From assembly GCA_965229445.1 (NCBI GenBank), contig OZ245876.1, forward strand, positions 1,860,001-1,924,000: a stretch of 64,000 bases of DNA, written 5' to 3'. Position 1 is the stretch's first letter; each line of letters starts with the position of its first letter. Both the position numbers and the translations under genes were made by a program. Under the pieces are notes generated by a model that saw only the letters and a list, made by a program, of their open reading frames with translations, had not been told where the DNA came from and ran no database searches. This document shows positions 17,911 to 28,516 of this stretch, piece after piece. Origin of the DNA: Owenweeksia sp965229445 (GTDB lineage Bacteria > Bacteroidota > Bacteroidia > Flavobacteriales > Schleiferiaceae).

Positions 17911-20900
17911 TTACTCTACCCTAAGTTTTGATGCCGCGTTAAGGCCATAAAGCACTGGGAAATACATAAGCTCTGCTTTCACCTGTGGCATGTGGAATTC
18001 ACCCTGATAACGAGCCCTATATTTTAAGTTAAAGAGGTTCTCTCCTTGCTTCATACTACGTACATACAGATAGGTGTGGGTTCCTTTATCTTCATAAAAG
18101 GTATTGGCTCCAACTCGGAGAGACTCCTTATCTAGAATAAAACCGGCAGGTTTTGGAATTTCAAGCATTACAAACTCCGCCTTTCTAACGGCATCCACAG
18201 AAATATTAAGATTTAGTATTTCTCCTGCACCCAATTTATTAGGCTCTGCCGTGCCATACCATTTGGTTTGAATTCGAAAATGACTGCTATCAACGTCTGC
18301 CTGTTCGGTATAAAATGTTCTGGAAAGGTTAAGATATACCGGAATCGAAGTCGACACATCAATATCAATTTCCTTCATATCAATATGTTCCATGAAAAAA
18401 CTACCATCCTTCAAATCATAAATTTTGTCATTTATGCTCAAGCTGGCCTCTCTCCTATTATCCCTTTCCGGTGTCAACATTAGCATGCGAATAGCCGCAG
18501 CCTTTTCAATAGTGTTTAACGCATGAAGGTCAGACTTAAAGAGCAGGTGATCCAACAGAGCGTTCAACTCTTGCTTTCTACCCTTGAGGCTTAAATATTC
18601 AGCCATGAGTAGTGAATTGGAGACACTACCGTGTAATGAATAATCACCGTCTGCCACTACATACCCACCACCCAAGATGTCATATTGGAGGAGGCTATTC
18701 ACTCTGGAGGTGTCATAAACCAGATTGTTCCGTTCACTAAAAATGGCATACTTCAACTGCTCCGATACACTCAGACTATCTAGCTTCAGGGACTTCGTGA
18801 AATAATCATATGCGATGTCCATCTTTCCTTCACTCATGACATATAAGATGGAGATTTTGATATGATCTGGTTGCGTGAACAAGGCATCCTCCAGAAAAGG
18901 ATTAACTCGCATCGCATGGATACTGCTAAACCCGTTTAAGCTCGCATAATACAAAGCTTCCTGAACATAATTACTCACAAAAAGATCACTGAACTGGCCA
19001 GGCCACCATCCCCAGCCTCCATCACTATTTTTGTTGTTCTCAATGCGACGGATAAGCCTGTTAATAGCATGATCCTCACTAAACCGCCTCCCTGAGCCTT
19101 CTAGTATAATTTTTCTTGAAACCATTGCAATTAGTTTAGAGGCTAGTTGCTCATTGCAGCTGTGCGGATACTTCTCCAGGCCGTTGGACAGCATATAAGC
19201 CACATCTGACCAGCCCAACATTGCGGATACCTGATAAGAGACTTGATTATTGTTTTCGATATGGATGGAGGTATCCCTATCAAGCCTCATAAATTCTCCT
19301 GTGTGCAACTTTATGCCACGAGGTTTTATACTCACCTTCCTGGTTTCTCCATTACTGATATCCTTGGATAGACTCATTCCATAGCTGAGGATCAGGGAGT
19401 CATGGGCGGCAACCACGGATATGGCATCTACCAGGCTGGTTTCCAGAATGCGCGTGGTGTCTATCACTAACTTACCATTCACCGAAGCAGTTGTATGAAC
19501 CGATAAGGATGTATCCAGATAACTCAGCGTTTTTCCAACCAGTTCACAGCTGTCACCTGCTCGAAGAAAGGAGGGTACATATAATCGTGGGACCACTTCC
19601 AGAAATGATTTAATGGTGAATTCTTCCGAAAAGTAACGGAAGCCCTCACCCAACCCAACCAGATGGGTGGACCATGCATTAATATCGTCAGGAAAATCCA
19701 CCTCTATACGCGCTTTTCCCTGAGCATCAGTACTTAAGTCGGGAATGAAGAAGGCGTAATCCTGAAAGTTATCTCTCACGCGATTCTCATAACCAGCAAA
19801 CGCCATATCTACATCCAATGCCAACGGCTTTCTGTTCCTTGGCTTATACGAGTAATCTTCATCAGAGTGGTCGAAGTTCATCATCGCAAAGGGTTTGATT
19901 TCAGAGGCTCCTATTTCAGTTTGGGCTATAGCGGCTTGCGGAATATTTACAGAGCCTCTTACTTTGACTCCATCAATAAAATAAACAGCACCTTCATCTC
20001 TTTGTCCCCTTACATTCGTAACACCTGCTGCTTGTGCAGATACAGAAGAAATATCGCGTACCGCCATATTGACGATATCATGACTGGTGGTTACTGAAGA
20101 AGACCTGGATTGATCAATACGTGGTGCTGAATAGGCAATTTGCACTTCAGTAAGCATTTCGGAATCTTCACGCAGAGCCACATTCAACACCGCTTTTCGA
20201 TCCTTATCTACCGTAAAATTTTTAATGCTTAGAGTAGCATAACCAACAAATGAAATTTCTACCAGATAGGTACCGGGAAGCAAATTCTTAATCCTCACTG
20301 AACCATCCAGATCAGATGTGCCTCCAGTTATTATCCTACCGGAGGTAGATTTAATTACCACATTGGCAAATGGAATTCCTTCTCCGGTTGACTCATCTCT
20401 TACCATCCCTTCCAAACTAAGTTTACCTACACTATTAGTTTGAGATGCTTCGTATTTACCAAGATGAAGTGAGTCCAGTTCTTCTGTTTCAAAATGACAA
20501 TTTTGAAGCCACAAATAAGTAGTATGGGCTTTACTGATCTCAATTGAATCTAAAACCAGCGTATTTCTAAGTAAAGTGTATGCCTGCAAACGATAATGAC
20601 CTACTGGAAAGGATCGTCGACCACGAATGCCACGGTGTCCATAATACAATTCACCGGTCTCGTAATGATAGAATTGATAATAGATCAGATTACTGTCGCT
20701 CATATTGGTTACTCTCAGGTCGCCGACCGGTGTTAAACTTCCTGGGTCAGGCCAATACTCCGGGGTATCCGATTTAACAAATGACACCGGAAACCGCAAT
20801 GGTTTCATTATTTCACCGGGAACCTGAGTGAAATTAGAGCGATAGAACCTTCGTTTGGTGTATGTTCTCGTGAGTCTGGTTTGTTTGATAATATTATCAT

Positions 20901-23595
20901 AGAATAAATACGAATGATTAGGATCAAGATAAAAGTGTACGGAATCGGTTTTAGTGGACCAGAAGTTTACGCCACCCGATTGAAAAGGGCCTAAAGTTCT
21001 CGCGCGACTACTTACTCCTCCAAACCAAAGGTCACCTTGAGAAATTGAGTATCTGTCATGTAATGGCTCTATCCTAACCAGAGTTTTCTGATGCTTCTCC
21101 CATTCCGCTTTTGTGAAATAGTTCTTTTCCTTTTCCTGAACCACAGTCTCAGGCAGCGTAGCGAGGTTTAAGGCAAGTTCCGTCTTCTTCCCAGGATAGA
21201 CCATGACCCTTGGAATGAGATAAGAGCGATCATAGCAACGAAGCTTAATGTTGTAGCTACCCGCTTTTAAAGGAATGCTATATGCTTCAAAATTAGAGTA
21301 ATACAGGTATATTGGAACATCATCAGCTTCGATAGCATAAACCTGATGCTGATAAGAACTGTCGTAAACAAAGGCGGCAAACTGGCCATTGTCTGTTTCA
21401 AGATCTAAATTGAAGGTATCGAGTTTCAAGCCCTCCTGCAAAAACATATATCGATAAAAGCGCTGATCCTCCAGCTCAAATCTGTTAACGGCCTTCCGGG
21501 AAATATTCCGGGATGAGAAAAAGTCTCCATAGAGACTTCCCAAATTCAATTGATATCTCTTGTTTTTCGGGTAGCGTATTTTCTTTTTGTACGATGAATA
21601 AGGCAAGGAACTCGTTATGGGATCTTTGTCAAATGCTTTCTTCACCGAAAGTGCAAGAATATCCAAATTCGCCTCAGGAGTACCTTTTGGGTCAGAAACT
21701 TCCAGGTCAATTTCCACCTTCTCACCCGGGCGAATTCTCCGCGGAGCCGCAACATTGGCCTGGAGTTGAACAATACTTCTCTCCACCATATCATTTAAAG
21801 GAATTATCTCCTGATTAGAATCTTCATCCTCACCATGATATTGATAGCGCAGAATAACATAATCACCTATCTCCCGACTAATTTTAAGGGTATCACCTTC
21901 ACATCTACCGGAGACGATTTGCTCTCTATGCTCATTAAACAAATCATACAAGACAGGTTTGCTATCCGAGTTCACAAATGAAAGGAGGATACTATCCACA
22001 TCCACACCAAGTATCAACTTGGGATGCCACCCAAAATCAGGGAAATACTGGTCGTACAACTCTCCATTGCAATAGATGTCATATCGATCTACATATGGTT
22101 TCCACTTGAATGTTGATGGTACTTCAATAAGTTCCCGGGAAACAATCGAATCAACCTGACGGAAATGACGGTGACCGTACTCAAGGTGCTTAAAACCTAC
22201 TATATAGACTGAATCCGTTGGCAAAACCGCAGGATTGGCTGGTGTAAGATAGAAGTATCCGTTCTTAAGTTCTACGTTAAAACCAGTTTCCCTGGGCGAG
22301 TATGTTAGGGTAAAGTACTGATGATGTGACTCCTTATTGCTATTATAGAAATTCAGGTTGCAGGCTAGCCTAAGGGCAGCATTGGGCCAATCCGAAGGAT
22401 AGTATTTAAACAAAGTGGGGCCAACGGGATCAAGTGTAAAGCTTGTATCCAAAAGTACATTAGGAACCAGAGCTGCAGATTCATTATCATACTGATCCAC
22501 CCTTTGAGGAAAGAGTGTTAGATGCGCTCTTCCATCCAGAACGGGCAGTTCATTGTCATCCGTAGCAGTGATACTAAACTTGAGCGGATGGTTAAAACCA
22601 AATTCTCCCTCCTCATTGAGTAATTCGCATTTAAAATCTATCTCATTGAGCACGTAATCCTCAATCGATATACTTTGTGAAAAGAACTTTCGGCCGTATC
22701 GTTTTTTAGAGCTTATTCTTGGGTTTATCACGGATAATGTCAGGTGCTTACCCTCTAGCGAATCAGCTATTATAAACTCTCCTTTAAGCTTTCCAGAATC
22801 ATAGTAATGGGCATCCTTCAGAATGTACTCTTTGGTGCCCTGACCAGAACTATAGTAGGATAACAACAGCTTAAAATTCTTCTCTTTGACAGCCTTTCCT
22901 GTTTCATTGAGCACAACTGCCTTATACTTCAGGGTATCACCAACTTTATAAATTGGTTTGTTGATTGCCAGATAGCCTTTATACATCTCTGGTCGGTAAA
23001 ATATTCGGCTAAACCGATATGAAAAACGGTACCAAAACTCCCGCCAGCGACTATAATAGTCGTTGTTTTGGTGATCTATTTCAGCGATAACCGCTTGTCC
23101 CTTCAGTGTAATAAGATATGCGTAGGAGTATTTGCTTAGGTAACTTCCCTTTTTAACCAGGTAACCATCCAGCTCCGGATCATAGAATGTGGCCTTCTTC
23201 CCCCGGTAAACCACGGCATCGGTAATTGGCAGCATGGTAAACCGATTATAAAGCCTAATCAGTGTTTTACCTTCAAGAGTTTGCATGTTGATGAACAAGG
23301 AATGTTGATAGGCCAGTTCCCACTCCAGATCACCACGATCAACCCAGCTTAATAGATAGGCGCCTTGTGCTGAAGGAATATCACAATGTTTATGGTTAGG
23401 AGTCTTGCAAGTATCAGCAGCTTGGATCTTCTGTGCTTCGGCAAGCAGCAATCGAGAGGATTGATGAAAATAATATTCATGAATTATTGATGAGTCTACA
23501 TGATATAGCAAGGCATAACTACTCCCGATGGATTCCTGGGCTTTCAATCCGGGAAGTTTGATGATAAGCAGAAGTAATAGTATGGGTAACCGCAT
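17911..23595 (-). CDS. Macroglobulin-like protein with CarboxypepD_reg and TonB-plug-like insert
   Basis: A 1894-residue exported protein (signal peptide cleaved about GLKAQ). N-terminal macroglobulin domains include an MG2-type segment (YLAINKPIYKVGDTLKYKAV, about 208-230). In the middle, about residues 1065-1150, lies a CarboxypepD_reg beta-sandwich (GIPFANVVIK, GYATL), followed at about 1170-1220 by a short TonB-plug-like stretch (GVTNVRGQRDEGAVYFIDGV). The A2M core comes next (DFPDDINAWSTHLVG), then an alpha-toroid thioester domain with the motif C1480-NEQ-1483, a C-x-E-Q variant of CGEQ. Bacterial macroglobulins trap proteases by a thioester; here no penicillin-binding partner gene (pbpC) is adjacent. 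Role inferred: periplasmic or surface protease defence. Confidence 0.85.
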   Translation of the reverse strand: MRLPILLLLLIIKLPGLKAQESIGSSYALLYHVDSSIIHEYYFHQSSRLLLAEAQKIQAADTCKTPNHKHCDIPSAQGAYLLSWVDRGDLEWELAYQHSLFINMQTLEGKTLIRLYNRFTMLPITDAVVYRGKKATFYDPELDGYLVKKGSYLSKYSYAYLITLKGQAVIAEIDHQNNDYYSRWREFWYRFSYRFSRIFYRPEMYKGYLAINKPIYKVGDTLKYKAVVLNETGKAVKEKNFKLLLSYYSSGQGTKEYILKDAHYYDSGKLKGEFIIADSLEGKHLTLSVINPRISSKKRYGRKFFSQSISIEDYVLNEIDFKCELLNEEGEFGFNHPLKFSITATDDNELPVLDGRAHLTLFPQRVDQYDNESAALVPNVLLDTSFTLDPVGPTLFKYYPSDWPNAALRLACNLNFYNSNKESHHQYFTLTYSPRETGFNVELKNGYFYLTPANPAVLPTDSVYIVGFKHLEYGHRHFRQVDSIVSRELIEVPSTFKWKPYVDRYDIYCNGELYDQYFPDFGWHPKLILGVDVDSILLSFVNSDSKPVLYDLFNEHREQIVSGRCEGDTLKISREIGDYVILRYQYHGEDEDSNQEIIPLNDMVERSIVQLQANVAAPRRIRPGEKVEIDLEVSDPKGTPEANLDILALSVKKAFDKDPITSSLPYSSYKKKIRYPKNKRYQLNLGSLYGDFFSSRNISRKAVNRFELEDQRFYRYMFLQEGLKLDTFNLDLETDNGQFAAFVYDSSYQHQVYAIEADDVPIYLYYSNFEAYSIPLKAGSYNIKLRCYDRSYLIPRVMVYPGKKTELALNLATLPETVVQEKEKNYFTKAEWEKHQKTLVRIEPLHDRYSISQGDLWFGGVSSRARTLGPFQSGGVNFWSTKTDSVHFYLDPNHSYLFYDNIIKQTRLTRTYTKRRFYRSNFTQVPGEIMKPLRFPVSFVKSDTPEYWPDPGSLTPVGDLRVTNMSDSNLIYYQFYHYETGELYYGHRGIRGRRSFPVGHYRLQAYTLLRNTLVLDSIEISKAHTTYLWLQNCHFETEELDSLHLGKYEASQTNSVGKLSLEGMVRDESTGEGIPFANVVIKSTSGRIITGGTSDLDGSVRIKNLLPGTYLVEISFVGYATLSIKNFTVDKDRKAVLNVALREDSEMLTEVQIAYSAPRIDQSRSSSVTTSHDIVNMAVRDISSVSAQAAGVTNVRGQRDEGAVYFIDGVKVRGSVNIPQAAIAQTEIGASEIKPFAMMNFDHSDEDYSYKPRNRKPLALDVDMAFAGYENRVRDNFQDYAFFIPDLSTDAQGKARIEVDFPDDINAWSTHLVGLGEGFRYFSEEFTIKSFLEVVPRLYVPSFLRAGDSCELVGKTLSYLDTSLSVHTTASVNGKLVIDTTRILETSLVDAISVVAAHDSLILSYGMSLSKDISNGETRKVSIKPRGIKLHTGEFMRLDRDTSIHIENNNQVSYQVSAMLGWSDVAYMLSNGLEKYPHSCNEQLASKLIAMVSRKIILEGSGRRFSEDHAINRLIRRIENNKNSDGGWGWWPGQFSDLFVSNYVQEALYYASLNGFSSIHAMRVNPFLEDALFTQPDHIKISILYVMSEGKMDIAYDYFTKSLKLDSLSVSEQLKYAIFSERNNLVYDTSRVNSLLQYDILGGGYVVADGDYSLHGSVSNSLLMAEYLSLKGRKQELNALLDHLLFKSDLHALNTIEKAAAIRMLMLTPERDNRREASLSINDKIYDLKDGSFFMEHIDMKEIDIDVSTSIPVYLNLSRTFYTEQADVDSSHFRIQTKWYGTAEPNKLGAGEILNLNISVDAVRKAEFVMLEIPKPAGFILDKESLRVGANTFYEDKGTHTYLYVRSMKQGENLFNLKYRARYQGEFHMPQVKAELMYFPVLYGLNAASKLRVE

Positions 23596-23705
23596 TGCGT
23601 TAAGAGATCAAGTTCCTATACTATTTTTGACTGAGCCGCTGCCCAGGGTTGTATGGGTAATTTAGACTTCCCCTGCCCGGGTGTAGGTAACCGCCTGTTA
23701 TACAG

Positions 23706-24512
23706 CTAGTTTCCTGTAGCGTATTCCTCAAAAGGAACACGTTCTTCCAGCAATCCCTGAATAAAAGCCCGCTGAAGAATGTTTTCAATGAGCTTATCCT
23801 CCTCTACATTATCAGGATCATAAGGCGTTTTCAGTTCTATATCGTACCAATGCGCGGCAGTATTCCACCAGAAGGCATTCCAACCGCTGCGATACTCCCT
23901 GATAAGATCATAAGTGGTAATATTGGTTTCGCGATAAATAAGCTTACTGAGAATTTGCCCCTCACTTCGGGTAAGCTTCTTGAGTTTCTCTTCAAAATTG
24001 TCTTCCAGGTATTTTTGGAACTCCTTAATAAAACGCTTGCGTTTACGCTTTCCTTTTATTTCCGCCAACATTATGTTTAAACTATCCAGTTTATTGCCTG
24101 CTATTACGGCATAAGGATAAACTTTGATCACCCTTCTTCGAAGTATATAGTAGCGCTTTCTGGCTACTTCGGAGTCAAATGAAGGCTGATCAACAAACAA
24201 GACTTCATCCAGGGTCATAATGGGAATGGTATCCCCGTCAACCACAATGGCATCCATAAGGTTTTTACTCTCTTTGGAATAATACTGTATTATGGAATCT
24301 CGGGGTGTGGAGTAGGCATTCGCCCGGGTACTGTCCTTTTGTTTTTCTGAGAAAAGGCTATCCCAGGTGGCCAGATATTCTTTTCGCAAGCCTGAATCAG
24401 TTCTGGACGTAAGGCTATCGCGCATTTGCGATACCAGGCCCGTATCCGATTGAGAGAGTAGAAAAGTGGAAAAAAAGAGGGTCAATATCAGCGTATAGCG
24501 CCAATGCTTCAT
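23706..24512 (-). CDS. DUF4294 family exported protein
   Basis: A 268-residue protein with a signal peptide and a conserved core typical of DUF4294: VVDGDTIPI followed by R-x-R-(R/K)-V-x-KVYPYA, then a basic helical stretch and the tail GQILSKLIYRETN-x-(T/S)-YDL. The family is nearly confined to Bacteroidota and has no assigned function. Its ATG overlaps the accC stop by one base (TAATG), so the two are translated from one message; the same pairing does not reveal a biochemical link. Confidence 0.8.
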   Translation of the reverse strand: MKHWRYTLILTLFFSTFLLSQSDTGLVSQMRDSLTSRTDSGLRKEYLATWDSLFSEKQKDSTRANAYSTPRDSIIQYYSKESKNLMDAIVVDGDTIPIMTLDEVLFVDQPSFDSEVARKRYYILRRRVIKVYPYAVIAGNKLDSLNIMLAEIKGKRKRKRFIKEFQKYLEDNFEEKLKKLTRSEGQILSKLIYRETNITTYDLIREYRSGWNAFWWNTAAHWYDIELKTPYDPDNVEEDKLIENILQRAFIQGLLEERVPFEEYATGN

Positions 24513-25990
24513 TAAGTTCTGTTCTTTTTCCAGGAGGAAGCTATTGCTCCATTAACGGAAGATTTTGTTTTATTCTTATCCTGATCCAAAATATATGCCA
24601 GAGCCATGGCTGCTACCTCCTGCTCATCTTCCCTAACTTCATCCAGATCTGAAGCTTTAAAATGCTTGTCTACGAAATGAGTATTAAAATCACCACTAAT
24701 AAAACGTGGGTGTTCCATGACATACTTACCAAAAGACAAAGTAGTTTGCACACCAACAATTCTATAATCTTCGCAGGCTCTGATCATCCTTAGCCTAGCT
24801 TCTTCGCGATCTTTACCATAAGTCACCAGTTTAGAAATCATTGGATCATAGTAAATCGGCACTTGCATACCTTCTTCAAAACCATCATCCACTCTAATGC
24901 CCGGGCCATGAGGACGCTGATATTCCTCTAGCAAACCAATATCGGGCATGAAGTTTTCTCGAGGATTTTCGGCGTACACTCTAACTTCTATAGCATGTCC
25001 TTCAATCTTGAGATCCTCCTGAGAGAAACGCAACTTTTCTCCCCTGGCCACATTTATTTGTTCTTTGACGAGATCTACGCCTGTAATCATTTCCGTTACA
25101 GGGTGCTCTACCTGAAGGCGAGTATTCATTTCCATGAAATAAAACTTCTTATCCGCATCCAGAATAAATTCTACCGTGCCGGCACCAACATAGTCACAAC
25201 TGCGCGCAACATCGATAGCTTTCTGTCCCATCATTTCCCTAATTTCAGGGGTGAGAATTGCCGAAGGAGCTTCTTCTACTACTTTTTGGTGTCTGCGTTG
25301 AATACTACAATCGCGCTCAAACAGGTGCACTCTATTGCCGTGTTTATCGCAGAGCACCTGCACTTCAATATGACGGGGAGAACTAACATACTTCTCAATA
25401 AAAACTTCGCCATTGCCAAAGGCGGATTTAGCCTCGGAGATGGCACTTTTAATCTGCTCTTCAAGTTCAGATTCCTCATTTACAATGCGCATACCTTTTC
25501 CACCACCACCGGCTGAAGCTTTGATGAGGACGGGAAAACCAATTTCCAGTGAGATCTTCCTGGCTTCATCAAGATCCGAAATGGCTCCTTCGGTACCAGG
25601 TACCAGCGGAATGTCAAACTCCTTGGCCGCTTCCTTGGCCGCTAGCTTATCCCCCATTACCAGCATAGAATGAGAACTGGGCCCTATAAAATTTAAACCG
25701 GCTTGTTCAACCTGGTCGGCAAACTCACCATTTTCGGATAAGAAGCCATAACCCGGATGAATACCATCCACATTTAGCTCTTTGCAGATTTCAATAATCT
25801 TATCCCCAAGCAGGTAGCTCTGAGAGGAGGCTGGAGGACCAACACATACTGCTTCATCCGCATATCTCACATGGGGAGAATTTCGATCAGCTTCCGAATA
25901 AATAGCCACCGTTTTTATGCCCATTTCGCGGGCAGACTTCATAATTCGCAGGGCAATTTCCCCTCTATTGGCCACTAATATTTTTTTCAT
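24512..25990 (-). CDS. accC: Biotin carboxylase subunit of acyl-CoA carboxylase
   Basis: A 492-residue ATP-grasp enzyme that carboxylates the biotin of its carrier protein using ATP and bicarbonate. Landmarks: start MKKILVANRGEIALRI, the glycine-rich ATP loop ASAGGGGKGMR, and the catalytic segment MNTRLQVEHPVTEM. I chose the ATG at 25988-25990; the upstream ATG adds seven atypical residues. It is about 40 residues longer than E. coli AccC (449), with a tail seen in Bacteroidota carboxylases that may serve propionyl- or acetyl-CoA carboxylation. No biotin carrier or carboxyltransferase gene is adjacent. DUF4294 follows in the same operon. Confidence 0.93.
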   Translation of the reverse strand: MKKILVANRGEIALRIMKSAREMGIKTVAIYSEADRNSPHVRYADEAVCVGPPASSQSYLLGDKIIEICKELNVDGIHPGYGFLSENGEFADQVEQAGLNFIGPSSHSMLVMGDKLAAKEAAKEFDIPLVPGTEGAISDLDEARKISLEIGFPVLIKASAGGGGKGMRIVNEESELEEQIKSAISEAKSAFGNGEVFIEKYVSSPRHIEVQVLCDKHGNRVHLFERDCSIQRRHQKVVEEAPSAILTPEIREMMGQKAIDVARSCDYVGAGTVEFILDADKKFYFMEMNTRLQVEHPVTEMITGVDLVKEQINVARGEKLRFSQEDLKIEGHAIEVRVYAENPRENFMPDIGLLEEYQRPHGPGIRVDDGFEEGMQVPIYYDPMISKLVTYGKDREEARLRMIRACEDYRIVGVQTTLSFGKYVMEHPRFISGDFNTHFVDKHFKASDLDEVREDEQEVAAMALAYILDQDKNKTKSSVNGAIASSWKKNRT

Positions 25991-26187
25991 GTGAATGAGA
26001 TAAGCAGACAAAGATAAAACTGTAGGTGGTTGATCAATTATATAGTTTACGATTATCCGAAAGATTGGGGAATTAATCTATGGCCTTGGCCCTTATAATT
26101 CTGAATGCATCTGAAAAATTGCCATGCCCGGGCCAAAATATTGGCGTAAAGCTTTGTAACTTGAGCCCACAGAAAATTGAGCTTTTT

Positions 26188-26988
26188 ATGGATAAAATCT
26201 GCGTTTTTGTTGATTTCTCTCCGGCCTCTCAGGTAGCCATTAAGTATGCATGCACCTTGGCAACCAAAGCTAATGCTATACTGCAAATACTTCATGTGGC
26301 AGGACCTGATAATGCCGAGAATTCGGATGCATTAAGAAAAGAGTTACAAAGCTTTGCCAGTGATACGGAAGTTTGTGAGGTTAAGACAGAAGCTATCATC
26401 GAGTTTGGTGATTTTCAGCGCAATATTCCTGAATTACTGGTGAAACACAAACCAGATCTAATTTTAATTGCGACCCATGGCGTGAAGGGCATTTTTCACA
26501 CCATGCAGGGCCCTGAAGTACTGAAGCTGATACAAAAGATAAACGTGCCTTCTTTGGTGATTCAGGAACGAACACCCAGGGAATATGAGGGGTATGAATA
26601 TATACTGTTTCCTATTTCCCTTCATGCCAATTTTCAGGTAAAAATTGATCAAACCATGATGATTGCCAAAGTCTTTGGCAGTAAGGTTTTGGTATATATT
26701 CTAACACCCTCCGAAGGAGACTTAGAAGAAGCATTGCAACAGAATTTAGAGCGGACGGAGAAATCATTCTCGGCCAATGATATTGAGTATGAGGAAATAT
26801 TTGAGACCAGTAAGGTTTATGGCGTAGGCTATGCCCGTCAGGCCCTGGAATATTCTAAATCCAGAAAAGTGGATCTCTTTGCCATTATGGCTCATGCTTC
26901 TGAGGAACATGCTTATTTTGGAAACGTGGAGCGCAGTCAATTTCTGCTCAACGAACACGGCATTCCAGTACTTTGCTGTACGGATTAA
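26188..26988 (+). CDS. Tandem-domain universal stress protein
   Basis: A 266-residue cytoplasmic protein with two UspA-fold halves (about 1-135 and 140-266). The first half begins KICVFVDFSPAS and contains LILIATHGVKG, where the family has its ATP-binding G-x(2)-G region; the second half lacks a complete G-2x-G-9x-G(S/T) loop, so nucleotide binding there is doubtful. The ATG at 26188 gives the natural beginning; the reading upstream has no family similarity. It is divergent from accC and 32 bp upstream of mnmE on the same strand. Such proteins accumulate in starvation or stress; the ligand is not evident. Confidence 0.85.
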   Translation: MDKICVFVDFSPASQVAIKYACTLATKANAILQILHVAGPDNAENSDALRKELQSFASDTEVCEVKTEAIIEFGDFQRNIPELLVKHKPDLILIATHGVKGIFHTMQGPEVLKLIQKINVPSLVIQERTPREYEGYEYILFPISLHANFQVKIDQTMMIAKVFGSKVLVYILTPSEGDLEEALQQNLERTEKSFSANDIEYEEIFETSKVYGVGYARQALEYSKSRKVDLFAIMAHASEEHAYFGNVERSQFLLNEHGIPVLCCTD

Positions 26989-27020
26989 TAACTTTTTAAT
27001 CTTAAATCATCCTGGTTTCC

Positions 27021-28409
27021 ATGCGAATGGACGACACCATATGCGCCTTGTCTACTCCTTCCGGAATGGGTGCCATTGCGATAATTCGTCTTTCCGGACC
27101 GGAGGCCTTTGCTATTGCTGACAAACATTTCGTTGCGGCCAACAAAAAGCAGCTCAGCCAGCAAAAAGCTAACACACTTCACTTTGGGAGGTTTGTGGTG
27201 GGAAATGAGCTTATAGATGAGGTAATGACCGGAGTTTACCGTCAACCACACTCTTACACCGGTGAAGATGTGATTGAAATTAGCTGCCATGGCAGCACCT
27301 ATATCCAACATCAAATAATTAGATCTTTAATAGGTGCTGGTGCTCGCTTGGCAGAACCCGGCGAGTATACCATGCGTGCTTATGCCAATGGGAAACTGGA
27401 TCTTTCTCAAGCGGAAGCGGTGGCAGATTTGATTGAATCTGAATCAGCAGCAGCGCACCGGGTAGCCTTGCAACAGATGAAAGGTGGAATCTCGCATGAG
27501 ATAAAGGACTTGAGGGAGCAACTTATCCAATTTGCCTCCTTAATTGAGTTAGAGTTGGATTTTGGCGAGGAGGATGTGGAGTTTGCGGATAGACAGCAGC
27601 TCAGGAATTTGATGGATCAAATTAAAGCGGTGGTGGAACGACTGATAGATTCATTTGCCACCGGCAATGTCATTAAGAAGGGCGTTCCAGTAGCCATTGT
27701 AGGTGCACCAAATGCAGGTAAATCTACTCTACTCAATGCCTTGTTGAAAGAGGAAAAAGCCATCGTCACCGAAGTAGCAGGCACCACGAGAGATGCTATT
27801 GAAGACGTGATTAATATTGAGGGTATTCCTTTCCGGTTCATTGATACTGCCGGTATTAGGGAGACCAACGATAAGGTAGAAAGTATCGGGATAAGCAAAA
27901 CCTGGGAGAAAATTGAACAAAGTCAGGTGGTGTTGTATCTGTTCAGTGTTTCGCATTTATTGGATCAGCCTGAAGAAGTAAAGACTGAAATTGAACTTAT
28001 TCAGCAAAAATCTACCGGCAAGCATGTAATTCTAGTTGGCAACAAGATTGATTTACGGTCCAAAGAGCAGGTTAAGAACAAACTAAACTACCAGGATTTA
28101 GTATTGATTTCCGCTTTAAACAATGAAGGATTAGACCAGATAACTGAGAACCTGCTGGAGGAGGTAAATCTCAATTTGCTTCACAGCAGTCAGAGTATTA
28201 TCACTAATGAACGGCATTTACGTGCCCTTACTGATAGTTTAGAAGACATTGAGAAAATAGAACAAGGTTTGGAGTCGGGAATCAGCGGTGACTTTTTGGC
28301 TCAGGACATCAGGCAAGCCCTACAGCATCTGGGCTCCATCATAGGAGAAGTAGATGTAGACCAAGACATTCTGGGTGCGATTTTCAGCCGGTTTTGTATC
28401 GGGAAATAG
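27021..28409 (+). CDS. mnmE: tRNA modification GTPase MnmE
   Basis: A 462-residue GTPase that, with MnmG, installs the carboxymethylaminomethyl group on U34 of certain tRNAs. It has the N-terminal folate-binding domain (DDTICALSTPSG, GYT-like HSYTGEDVIEISCHG), the helical region, the inserted G domain with G1 GAPNAGKST near residue 232, G3 DTAGIRET and G4 NKID, and the invariant C-terminal CIGK. Length matches the family. Downstream are two dispersed palindromes that may end its transcript. Several large antisense frames here are not genes. Confidence 0.97.
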   Translation: MRMDDTICALSTPSGMGAIAIIRLSGPEAFAIADKHFVAANKKQLSQQKANTLHFGRFVVGNELIDEVMTGVYRQPHSYTGEDVIEISCHGSTYIQHQIIRSLIGAGARLAEPGEYTMRAYANGKLDLSQAEAVADLIESESAAAHRVALQQMKGGISHEIKDLREQLIQFASLIELELDFGEEDVEFADRQQLRNLMDQIKAVVERLIDSFATGNVIKKGVPVAIVGAPNAGKSTLLNALLKEEKAIVTEVAGTTRDAIEDVINIEGIPFRFIDTAGIRETNDKVESIGISKTWEKIEQSQVVLYLFSVSHLLDQPEEVKTEIELIQQKSTGKHVILVGNKIDLRSKEQVKNKLNYQDLVLISALNNEGLDQITENLLEEVNLNLLHSSQSIITNERHLRALTDSLEDIEKIEQGLESGISGDFLAQDIRQALQHLGSIIGEVDVDQDILGAIFSRFCIGK

Positions 28410-28470
28410 TTGGTTCTATGTCTAATTAAAGACGTAATTGACCCTCTTATAGAGTCCATAAAATTCCTCC

Positions 28471-28492
28471 AATAGGACCTCAATAGGACCTC
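28471..28492 (+). repeat. 11-bp direct repeat abutting a palindrome
   Basis: AATAGGACCTC occurs twice in tandem, and the second copy runs into the left arm of palindrome copy 4. It looks like a small local duplication at the repeat edge. Confidence 0.7.
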
Positions 28493-28516
28493 AAAGGTCT
28501 CATAGACCTTTGAGGT
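28488..28516. repeat. Dispersed palindrome, copy 4 (arm type B)
   Basis: Perfect 13+3+13 inverted repeat, CCTCAAAGG left and CCTTTGAGG right, loop CAT. It starts 79 bp after the mnmE stop. Confidence 0.9.

Noticed and set aside
24995..25516. 173-codon open frame antisense to accC
   Set aside because: Shadow of the conserved accC coding sequence; no domain or start signal.
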